From assembly GCA_026417815.1 (NCBI GenBank), contig JAOACN010000208.1:1-5384 (forward strand): 5,384 nucleotides of DNA. The letters run 5' to 3'. The stretch comes from Chloroflexaceae bacterium. Lineage in GTDB: Bacteria > Chloroflexota > Chloroflexia > Chloroflexales > Chloroflexaceae. The position numbers and the translations under genes are program-made. Under the pieces are notes generated by a model, which did no database searches, was not told the DNA's origin, and saw only the letters and a program-made list of their open reading frames with translations. How positions within the stretch are numbered: position 1 is the stretch's first letter; every line of letters begins with the position of its first letter. Positions 1 through 5,365 of this stretch are shown here, in pieces.

Positions 1-4
1 GCCC

Positions 5-44
5 AATCCAAAATCCAAAATCCAAAATCCAAAATCCAAAATCC
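5..44. repeat. Tandem 7-bp repeat (AATCCAA)n at contig start
   Basis: Five full consecutive copies of the heptad AATCCAA (5-39) are followed by a partial copy (40-44). A degenerate one-and-a-half copy of the same motif lies at 1790-1808 between the redoxin and SRPBCC genes. The repeat abuts the -35 box of the esterase promoter. The contig begins inside or next to it, so the assembly may have broken at this low-complexity tract and the true copy number may be larger. Confidence 0.9.
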
Positions 45-49
45 CCCAA

Positions 50-79
50 TTGACAACCCCGCCCCCCCGCGAGTATCAT
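50..79 (+). promoter_or_regulatory. Predicted sigma70-type promoter for the esterase
   Basis: A perfect -35 hexamer TTGACA (50-55) is followed after 18 bp by TATCAT (74-79), one mismatch from the consensus TATAAT. Transcription would start near base 86, giving a 5' leader of about 37 nt before the esterase ATG at 123. The spacer is mostly C and G. This is a motif-based prediction only. Confidence 0.5.
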
Positions 80-122
80 TCCGCCTTCAGGAACCGCCTC
101 TCCACCCTCGAGACCCGAATCT

Positions 123-839
123 ATGCGTCGAGACTACCACCGCTGGTACAGCCACGCGCTGGGCCGCGAGATGGAACTGCTCATCTTCGGCCACGCTGGC
201 GCGCCCTGTCTGGTCTTTCCCACTTCCTTCGGACGCTTCTTTGAATACGAAGATCGCGGCATGGTCGCCACCCTGGCCCACCGCCTCAATCAGGGCTGGC
301 TGCAATTGATCTGCGTGGATAGCGTCTTCAGCGAAACCTGGTACAACGACACCCGCGACACCGACTCGCGCATGTGGCGCGAGGAACAGTACGAGCACTA
401 CCTCCTCACCGAGGTGCTGCCGCTCGTCCGCATGATCAATCCTAACCGCTACCTGATGGCCACCGGCTGTTCGTTCGGGGCCACCGAGGCGATGATCTTC
501 ACTCTGCGCCACCCCGGCGTCGTGCGGCGCGTCATCGGCCTGAGCGGCCTCTACGACGTCCGGCGCTTCTTCAGCCAGTATACCCAGGGCCTCTACTATC
601 ACAATCCGGTGGATTTCATCCCCAACCTGACCGACCCCGAGCTCCTCGGGCGCCTCCGCGAAACCGAAATCATCCTGGCCATTGGCCGCGACGACCCCAG
701 CGCCTGGTCGAATGAGTTGCTGTCCCGCCAGCTCTGGGAGCGGGGCATCGGCAACGCCCTGCGCCTCTGGAACGGCTGGTGCCACGACTGGCCCTACTGG
801 AAGCAGATGATTAGCCTTTATATTGAAGGGTACGACTGA
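123..839 (+). CDS. Putative esterase, alpha/beta-hydrolase fold
   Basis: A 238-residue cytoplasmic serine hydrolase of the putative esterase family (esterase D / FrmB-like alpha/beta hydrolases); the substrate is unknown. The nucleophile elbow GCSFG is at residues 115-119, with Ser117 as likely nucleophile. The acid is probably Asp190 or Asp191 in GRDDP, after the strand IILAIG, and the base is His221 in WCHDWPYW. The N-terminal part contains the strands typical of the fold (MELLIFG, PCLVFPTS, LQLICVDS). There is no signal peptide or membrane segment, and the length of about 240 residues is normal for a single-domain enzyme. The ATG at 123 is the only good start consistent with the conserved N-terminus. 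No strong Shine-Dalgarno sequence is visible, but a promoter lies at 50-79. The gene is convergent with the redoxin gene. Fold and triad are well supported; specificity is not. Confidence 0.87.
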   Translation: MRRDYHRWYSHALGREMELLIFGHAGAPCLVFPTSFGRFFEYEDRGMVATLAHRLNQGWLQLICVDSVFSETWYNDTRDTDSRMWREEQYEHYLLTEVLPLVRMINPNRYLMATGCSFGATEAMIFTLRHPGVVRRVIGLSGLYDVRRFFSQYTQGLYYHNPVDFIPNLTDPELLGRLRETEIILAIGRDDPSAWSNELLSRQLWERGIGNALRLWNGWCHDWPYWKQMISLYIEGYD

Positions 840-856
840 TAGGCGGGCGGAGGCGG

Positions 857-901
857 CCCCGCCCTGGCGGGGGATATGGGGAACCCAGGTTTCCCCATAT
901 C
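857..901 (+). terminator. Two adjacent hairpins after the esterase stop
   Basis: Eighteen bases after the esterase TGA a GC hairpin (arms CCCCGCC 857-863 and GGCGGGG 866-872) is followed directly by a second hairpin with 11-bp arms, GATATGGGGAA (873-883) and its complement (891-901), loop 7 nt. No T-run follows, so classical intrinsic termination is uncertain. The pair could stabilise the 3' end of the esterase mRNA. The second hairpin is also the left flank of the repeat block at 941-1073. Confidence 0.45.
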
Positions 902-912
902 CCTGCAACCGG
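873..912. repeat. Flanking hairpin module, copy 1
   Basis: A hairpin with core GGGGAAC..GTTTCCCC is followed by CCTGCAACCGG (902-912). The same module recurs at 1061-1097 in the same orientation. The two copies bracket the GC-rich tandem array, suggesting that the whole block is one composite intergenic repeat. Confidence 0.7.
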
Positions 913-940
913 CCATGGTGTCCCGGCGGGCAGGGGCGGA

Positions 941-1073
941 GGCAGGGCGCCGCCCTCCCCGCGGGCAGGGCGTGGGGCACCCTCGGCAGGGCACCGCCCT
1001 CCCCGCGGGCAGGGGCGTGGGGAAACCCCGTCAGGGCGCCGCCCTCCCCGCGGACAGGGTGTGGGGAAACCTG
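941..1073. repeat. GC-rich tandem array, three units of 44-45 bp
   Basis: Three consecutive units begin at 941, 985 and 1030 (periods 44 and 45). Each contains the core CCGCCCTCCCCGCGG followed by a run such as GCAGGG and then GTGGGG. Within each unit, GCCCT and AGGGC arms around the palindrome CCCGCGGG can form a small hairpin. Units are contiguous with no unique spacers, so this is not a CRISPR array. Long open frames cross it on both strands only because it is stop-poor. It lies in the 321-bp gap (840-1160) between convergent genes. Confidence 0.8.
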
Positions 1074-1097
1074 GTTTCCCCACGGTCCTGCAACCGG
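1061..1097. repeat. Flanking hairpin module, copy 2
   Basis: A perfect inverted repeat, GTGGGGAAACC (1061-1071) and GGTTTCCCCAC (1073-1083), is followed by CCTGCAACCGG (1087-1097). It is the second copy of the module at 873-912. In RNA the closing part would probably form a 9-bp stem with a 5-nt CCTGG loop. Confidence 0.7.
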
Positions 1098-1114
1098 ATT
1101 TGAGGTTAGAAACG

Positions 1115-1143
1115 GATCAGGGAGGGCCGCGCCCTCCCTGATC
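1115..1143 (-). terminator. Likely terminator of the SRPBCC-redoxin operon
   Basis: A perfect 13-bp inverted repeat, GATCAGGGAGGGC (1115-1127) and GCCCTCCCTGATC (1131-1143), has a 3-nt loop. It starts 17 bp beyond the redoxin stop codon. On the minus strand the stem is followed by CCGTTTCT, a weak U-tract; on the plus strand no T-run follows. It therefore suits leftward transcription better, but may also stop esterase read-through. Confidence 0.6.
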
Positions 1144-1160
1144 ATCCCCGCCGGGCCTGA

Positions 1161-1751
1161 CTATCCTCCCGCCAGACCCAGCTCATCAATTACCTGCAAC
1201 AGTTCCCGCGGGCGCGGCGGTGAAAACACCACCGACAGGGGCGCGACCCACTCCCAGCGGATAATACCCTCGGCGTCAATCACGAAGGTCCCGGGCAACG
1301 GCACCCCCATCGCCGAACCCATCCCGTAGCGGTAGAACACCGACCACTCCGGGTCGCTCAGCACCGGGTAGGGAGCGCGCAGCGTCTCGGCCACGAAGCT
1401 CGTCATCTCCAGGTCGGTGCTGCTCACCACCAGCAGGTGCACGTCGCGTCGAACAAACTCGCCATACCATTCCCGCAAAGCATCCAGCTGCGGCGCGCAG
1501 TTCGGTCAGAAGAAGCGGTCGCTCACGATGCGCGTCAGGTTCAGCACCACCGGGCGCCCCCGCAATCCGCTGAGGGTCAGGGTGCGCCCGTACTCCACCT
1601 GCTCCTCACCCTCGGCATTGCGCGTCAGCAACGCATATGGCAGCGTAAAGTCCGGCGCGACCTCGCCCACCCGCGGCACGTTCGACGGGCCGCGGGGCTG
1701 GATGAACTCGCGCCGCCACTGATCGGTCATCGGAAGAATGGGCCGTGCCAT
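1161..1751 (-). CDS. AhpC/TSA-type redoxin, candidate selenoprotein (TGA at the CxxC)
   Basis: Read through one in-frame TGA, this is a 196-residue thioredoxin-fold protein of the peroxiredoxin/redoxin type, expected to reduce peroxides or disulfides in the cytoplasm. Visible marks are the peroxiredoxin N-terminal motif GEVAPDFTLP (29-38), the strand VVLNLTRI leading to the redox site, the active site UPNC (82-85), and PGTFVIDAEGIIRW (153-165) with the cis-Pro region. The TGA (1506-1508) replaces the first cysteine of CxxC; Cys85 is then the only cysteine. Both sides of the TGA keep frame, family motifs and codon bias, so this is one gene and not two. The ATG at 1751 has GGAGG six bases upstream (1758-1762) and fits the family. 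It follows the SRPBCC gene by 59 bp. A gene caller will split it: a 5' piece ending at the TGA and a 3' piece starting at an internal TTG (1478). Alternatives are a sequencing error or a recent nonsense mutation. Confidence 0.82.
1473..1505 (-). promoter_or_regulatory. Candidate bacterial SECIS element
   Basis: Immediately after the TGA, the mRNA can form a stem CCGCAGC (1493-1487) with GC-UU-UGCGG (1481-1473): seven base pairs with a two-nucleotide UU bulge and apical loop UGGAU (1486-1482). The loop begins 19 nt after the TGA and has G at its second and third positions. Known bacterial SECIS elements have a small apical loop with a G in its first two bases, about 16-37 nt from the UGA, so geometry and loop fit. 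A competing hairpin (CTGCG 1500-1496 with CGCAG 1492-1488) overlaps it, so the fold is uncertain without computation. Confidence 0.4.
1506..1508 (-). other. In-frame TGA, proposed selenocysteine codon 82
   Basis: The sense sequence is TTC TTC TGA CCG AAC TGC, encoding FF-U-PNC. TGA differs by one base from either cysteine codon and sits at the first catalytic position of the redox motif. TGA also serves as an ordinary stop here (esterase, 837-839), so the code is not globally reassigned. Support is positional and structural; selenocysteine insertion also requires SelA, SelB, SelC and SelD elsewhere in the genome. Confidence 0.55.
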
Positions 1752-1789
1752 CGCTCCCCTCCGTCTAGCAGACCTGCTCCGGTCCGCCC

Positions 1790-1808
1790 GATCCAAAATC
1801 CCAAATCT
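1790..1808. repeat. Degenerate copy of the AATCCAA heptad
   Basis: ATCCAAAATCCCAAATC in the 59-bp gap between the SRPBCC and redoxin genes matches the heptad repeat at the contig start with one inserted C. It is on the same strand as the first locus. Its presence within a probable operon gap suggests a dispersed intergenic repeat, not a promoter element of one gene. Confidence 0.55.
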
Positions 1809-1810
1809 CC

Positions 1811-2293
1811 CTACGCCGCGGTCGCGGTTCCCGCCTCTTCGCACACGCTCTTCAGGCGGCGCATCTGCACCTTCGCGTCCCATCCCATCAGCGGCCCCAC
1901 CGTCGCCGGCCAGAGCACATCCAGGATGGGGATACACAGATTATACTCGATCCGGTTCTGGATCAACGTCCGGCCCGCCTGGCCCTGGAACGGGCGCCAG
2001 TGCCAGGCGTCAAAGCCTTCCCAGAAGCCGTTGAAGGCCCACAGGACCAGCCCCGGCTGCCGGTCGTGGACGACGTAGTGCGCCTCCAGGGCCCGGCCCA
2101 GGCCCGTCAGGGTGAGCCGCCAGCGCGCCCCTTGCTCGAAGCTCCACGTTTCCAGCGGTTCGAAGCGCACCGCCGGCGACATCCAGCGCGTCATCAACGC
2201 GCGATCCGTCATCACCGCCTCGACCCGCGTCAGCGGCGCCTCGACCACCACGAATTCTTCCTGAAGGTAGGTGTATTGGTGCTCCATATCCAT
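1811..2293 (-). CDS. SRPBCC (START/Bet v1-like) family protein
   Basis: A 160-residue protein of the SRPBCC superfamily, probably of the polyketide cyclase/dehydrase type: small helix-grip proteins that bind a hydrophobic ligand in a deep cavity. The pattern is the first strand and helix YLQEEFVVVEAPLTRVEAVMTD split over residues 8-30, the typical MTRWMSPAVRFEPL (34-47), a run of antiparallel strands (RWRLTLTGLG, AHYVVHDRQPG, LVLWAFNGFWEGF, TLIQNRIEYN) and a long C-terminal helix (about 130-154) that closes the cavity. No signal peptide or membrane segment is present. The ligand cannot be inferred. It is the first gene of a probable operon with the redoxin. Two in-frame ATGs compete: 2293 (AGAGGG eleven bases upstream) and 2287, which coincides with the start point predicted from the promoter at 2295-2323 and would give a leaderless 158-residue version. 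Confidence 0.85.
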   Translation of the reverse strand: MDMEHQYTYLQEEFVVVEAPLTRVEAVMTDRALMTRWMSPAVRFEPLETWSFEQGARWRLTLTGLGRALEAHYVVHDRQPGLVLWAFNGFWEGFDAWHWRPFQGQAGRTLIQNRIEYNLCIPILDVLWPATVGPLMGWDAKVQMRRLKSVCEEAGTATAA

Positions 2294-2294
2294 G

Positions 2295-2323
2295 AGTATA
2301 CGATCCCTCTGACATTTTGTCCA
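2295..2323 (-). promoter_or_regulatory. Predicted sigma70-type promoter for the SRPBCC-redoxin operon
   Basis: On the minus strand TGGACA (2323-2318) is separated by exactly 17 bp from TATACT (2300-2295), each one mismatch from consensus. The start point would be near 2287-2288, inside the annotated start region, implying a leaderless or nearly leaderless message beginning at the second ATG. The AGAGGG that could serve the first ATG lies in the promoter spacer and would not be transcribed from here. Confidence 0.5.
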
Positions 2324-2343
2324 CCTTTTGCACAGGAATGGCC

Positions 2344-2410
2344 GCGACGAAACGTTCTACACGCGTCTGGCGGGCCTGTGGGCCACGGCGCCTGCAGAAC
2401 GTTTCGTCGC
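2344..2410. repeat. 67-bp inverted repeat between divergent promoters
   Basis: Two perfect 15-bp arms, GCGACGAAACGTTCT (2344-2358) and its exact complement (2396-2410), enclose 37 bp. The centre (about 2377) lies midway between the leftward -35 box (2318-2323) and the rightward -35 box (2443-2448). It could be a dyad operator shared by both promoters, a structured RNA, or a small hairpin-type repeat. The sequence alone does not decide. Confidence 0.75.
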
Positions 2411-2442
2411 CCCCTTCGCGCCGACCCGGTACCTTTTGACTA

Positions 2443-2471
2443 TTGAGGCGCGTAGAGAGCGCACCTATAAT
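2443..2471 (+). promoter_or_regulatory. Strong predicted rightward sigma70-type promoter
   Basis: TTGAGG (2443-2448) is followed after exactly 17 bp by a perfect TATAAT (2466-2471); a perfect TTGACT/TTGAC-like box at 2436-2441 lies too far away (24 bp). Transcription would start near 2478-2479. No convincing gene begins within 500 bp, so the promoter either drives the TadG-like gene at 3042 through a leader of about 560 nt or makes a short non-coding RNA. Confidence 0.5.
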
Positions 2472-2478
2472 CCTATGC

Positions 2479-2745
2479 AGAACGCCTGAATTGCCGTGAC
2501 ACGATTCGTCACCCACGTCCCGATCTGACCCATCCCACCACCTCGCCCCTTCCCCTACCCTGCCTGGACGTGGCGAAGCCCGCGGTTGCGCAGCACGTGT
2601 TGCCATGGTGAGGGCGCGGTCGCGCCCTTCTGAACCGTTCCAGCCTCCATCCCATCCCCAACCAGTGGCGCTGCCTGCCGACCCTTCGCGGAGGCCGATA
2701 CAACCATCATCGCCCTCGCGCCGCGCGGGTCACCGGTGTGTCGCT
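2479..2745. other. Non-coding stretch downstream of the rightward promoter
   Basis: No supported protein gene lies here. Open frames on the minus strand are antisense with no family signal, and a 50-codon plus-strand frame (2605-2757) is Pro/Ser/Arg-rich without a ribosome binding site. Two small dyads are visible: GTGAC-N7-GTCAC (2496-2512), just after the predicted start point, and AGGGCGCG-GT-CGCGCCCT (2611-2628), a GC hairpin followed by only TCT. The second could end a short transcript of about 150 nt from the promoter at 2443, but evidence is weak. Confidence 0.4.
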
Positions 2746-2877
2746 GCGCCTTTATGACGATTAAGAATATAAACCGGTATTCGCCCGGTAGCCCGGCGGC
2801 CGAAGCCGCGGGCTACCGCTGCGAAGCCCGCCTTCGCGGGCTACACCGGATTTATTGCTTAATGCTCATCAAGGCGC
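2746..2877. repeat. 132-bp imperfect palindromic element
   Basis: The outer arms, 2746-2778 and 2845-2877, are each 33 bp and complementary at 25 of 33 positions, including blocks GCGCCTT, ATTAAG and CCGGT. The 66-bp interior holds two more hairpins: 2786-2818 (CGGTAGCCC with GGGCTACCG, then GCGGC with GCCGC, one bulged G, loop CGAA) and 2825-2842 (AGCCCGC with GCGGGCT, loop CTTC). Terminal inverted repeats around internal hairpins suggest a decayed non-autonomous mobile element or REP/BIME-like repeat. No target duplication is obvious. Confidence 0.7.
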
Positions 2878-3041
2878 GATTGTCTTGTTGCGCCTGATGC
2901 GCGCCGCTGGCCCCGGGCCGCAACTGGCCGGGAAGAACCCCACATTGACGGCTATGTGTCCCTCGATCTGTGCAACCCTGACACCGACGGGGGCTTCGAC
3001 CGGGTCGGCAATCCAGTAGTGAGACGGACGGAGGAATCCCC
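2878..3041. other. Upstream region of the TadG-like gene with coding-like composition
   Basis: No complete gene is supported. One plus-strand frame, open from 2863 to 3116, encodes a peptide containing HIDGYVSLDLCNPDTDGG, with an acidic Asp/Asn/Gly stretch like those of exported repeat proteins, but it has no start signal and overlaps the next gene. A second frame from ATG 2897 gives 40 codons ending in TAG TGA near 3016-3021. This may be the remnant of a gene end. A ribosome binding site GGAGGA (3030-3035) for the following gene closes the region. Confidence 0.3.
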
Positions 3042-5365
3042 ATGGGGAAAGTACGCAGCAGACGCTTCGCGGCCCGCTCCCGCGCGCGGGGCCAGAGCCT
3101 GCCCTTGATCGGCCTGATGCTCGCCGTCATTATTGGCATGGTCGGCCTATCGGTTGATGTCGGCAATACCTTCTCCGAGGAGCGACGCGCGGTTACTGCC
3201 GCCAATAGCGCCGCCCTGGCGGGGATGAATACCTACATCGCTCGCTCCCAGGGAACCACCAATCGCGTGGTGTACACCTCGATCGTCAATGCGCTCAATG
3301 CCCACGGCATACAGGTCACCGCCCCCGGCGCCGAGCCGCAACCCGACGATGTCACCCTCGAGGCCCGCTACCTCGACGCTCAGGGCCGCCCGATCAGCAA
3401 TGGCTCGTCGATCGTTACCGCCGACACCAATCCGGTACCCAGTAACGTCGCCTTCATTGAGGTGGGCCTCCGGGGCCGCGTGGACACCTCCTTTGCCCGC
3501 ATCGTCGGCCGCAACGACCTGCCGTTCAATGCCCGGGCCTACGCCGGCACCTGCACCAGCAGTTCGGGGTACTACCCCATCACCATCAATACGCGCATCA
3601 TTGATGGCAACCGCTTCGTCCGCAGCCCTGATCCCACCCTCAACTGGCGCGAGGTGCCCTACGATAGCCCCGACGTCTCGGGCCGCTTTACGGCTATGCG
3701 CGTGGTGGTGGGCGATGAGACCGCCCGTAACTTCGGCTGGCTGCGCTGGCGCAACGACGTCCCCGGCGCGCGCAGCGCCATTACCCTCGCCCGCTCGTTG
3801 AGCGGCGAGGGCAACCTCGGCGAGGGCTTCGAGGAGGCCCCCTGGCCCAGTTCCCAGAACCGGCCCGAGGGAGTCTACCCCCCCGAACGGGGGGTGCTTA
3901 CCCCCGGCGACTGGGTCTGGGGCAGCACTGCCTGGCCCGCCTCCGGCGACGTGCGGGCGGCCCTCAACGAGCACATCCGCCTGGGCACGCGCATGATCCT
4001 GCCCATCCATCGCGACGCCTTTCGCGATGGCGATAACTCGCGCTTCCATATCGTGCGCTTCGGCCTCTTCGTGCTCCTCGGCGAGGGCCAGACCGGCAGC
4101 AACCGCTGGCTTGACCTGCTCTTCCTCGGCGAGCCGCGCCCCCAGCAGCGCGCCTGCCTGTACGCCCCCACGGCCAACAACGAAGGTCAGGTGGGCCTGG
4201 CCGGCTCGGTCTCCTTCCTGCCCGAATACCGCACCCAGCCCGTGCGCCGCCCGCCCGTCCAGTACACGGTGGTGCTTGATGTCTCCGGTTCGATGAGCGC
4301 CAATTTTGCCGGCCAGTGCGATGTGTTCGACGCTGGCGCCCCCAACGCCGCTTATTTCGTGCGCGAGAACGCTCAGGGCCACACCAATGGCGCGCGCCGC
4401 GGCTGGTGGCAGTGCGCCGAGGTCCCGGCCGACCCCAACTGGCCCATCCAGCGCGCTGAAGTGATCGGTACCGGCGAGGCGTACTGGTGGAGCAACGAAC
4501 GCGATCGCCGCATCTACGTCGCCAAGAAGGCCCTCGAACGCCTGATCGCCGAGACCAATATGCCCGGCAACGCCGACTATGACCCCACCCGTCCCTCCGA
4601 CCAGATGGCCCTGGTCTGGTTCAATGACCGGGTGCCATCGAGCTACGTCAGCGACTTTGATGGCCAGGCGTTCTCAAATGATCCGGGAGAACTGATCAAC
4701 GCTGTCGCGCGACAAACGATTACCCACCGGAGCAGGAACGCCTATCTCTCCGAGGGCGGCACCAATAGCGCCGCCGCCCTCTACCGCGCCTCCCTGGTGC
4801 TCGATCGCGCCCCGCGCACGGTGACCCATACCGATGGCCAGGTCTGGCAGTATAAGCGGGCGGTGATTTTTATCACCGATGGCGTGTCGAACTTCTTGTT
4901 CAACCCCAACGCGCCCGATCTGAGTTTTGGTCGCAGCGATCAGAATACCTATCCACGCGACCATGTCTGCCATTCCTGGCTCGCTCTTGAGATGGCCAAT
5001 TGCCAGACCACTGGCTTCGGCGGCCGCACCGTCGCCGCGGGCAGCGTCCCTGCCGGGCTGGATCGCCCCATCACCCAGGCGGTCACCATCAGCGAGCAGA
5101 TGAAGTCGCGCCAGTACGAGATCTTTGTGGTCGCCCTCTCCAATATCCCCGATACCGGCCTGCGCGATGGCATCGCCTCCTTCCCCAGCTACTTCTTCTC
5201 GGCCCGGGAGTTGCAGCGCAACGCCGATGGCAGCACCAATGTTGACGCGATTATGGAGGCGATCAACAACATCGTCGAAAGCGGCATCTGCGAGCGGCGC
5301 GCCGATCCCCGCACCAGCGCCATCCCCGCCGGCGAGTTCCGCCCGGTCGCGGGCCTGGTCTATCC
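3042..5365 (+). CDS. TadG-like exported protein with a von Willebrand A domain (3' partial)
   Basis: An open frame runs to the contig end with no stop; about 775 genuine residues are present. After a basic start (MGKVRSRRF) comes GQSLPLIGLMLAVIIGMVGL, one membrane segment at about 20-38, then VDVGN and ERRAVTAANSAALAG (47-61), the N-terminal signature of TadG/TadE-type proteins of Flp pilus (tight adherence) systems, with the rest outside the cell. Residues about 70-400 are a strand-rich region not assigned to a family. A vWA domain starts near 407 with the metal-binding MIDAS set: DVSGSMS (Asp413, Ser415, Ser417), Thr574 in GGTNS and Asp613 in ITDG. Seven cysteines (171, 372, 426, 458, 643, 654, 750) fit an oxidised exterior. 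ATG 3042 has GGAGGA six bases upstream. No stop is seen because the contig ends; codons beyond 5365 come from adapter. Expected role: surface adhesion or pilus assembly. Neighbouring tad genes are not visible. Confidence 0.85.

Noticed and set aside
941..1073. CRISPR array
   Set aside because: The units are contiguous and alike along their whole length, with no unique spacers, and only three copies exist with no cas genes.
87..1145. Minus-strand open frame of 352 codons
   Set aside because: It is antisense to the esterase gene and continues through the GC-rich repeat block, with repeated low-complexity Gly/Arg/Pro stretches. No family signal is seen, and the plus-strand esterase has clear catalytic motifs.
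1506..1508. TGA read as tryptophan through a changed genetic code
   Set aside because: TGA acts as a normal stop for the esterase (837-839), tryptophans elsewhere are encoded by TGG, and the position aligns with a catalytic cysteine, not a tryptophan.
2010..2606. Minus-strand open frame of 198 codons overlapping the SRPBCC gene
   Set aside because: It is a frame-shifted shadow of the SRPBCC gene extended through the divergent promoter region and has no recognisable domain.
2605..2757. Plus-strand frame of 50 codons starting at ATG 2605
   Set aside because: No ribosome binding site, Pro/Ser/Arg-rich low-complexity sequence, and it crosses a hairpin and the left arm of the palindrome.
2746..2877. 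Integron attC site
   Set aside because: Size and imperfect palindrome fit loosely, but the paired core motifs RYYYAAC and GTTRRRY are not found at the ends and no integron gene is present.
3147..4382. Minus-strand open frame of 411 codons
   Set aside because: It lies wholly antisense to the TadG-like gene, which has a ribosome binding site, membrane segment and MIDAS motif. Its Ala/Gly/Val-rich composition is what the complement of a high-GC coding frame gives.
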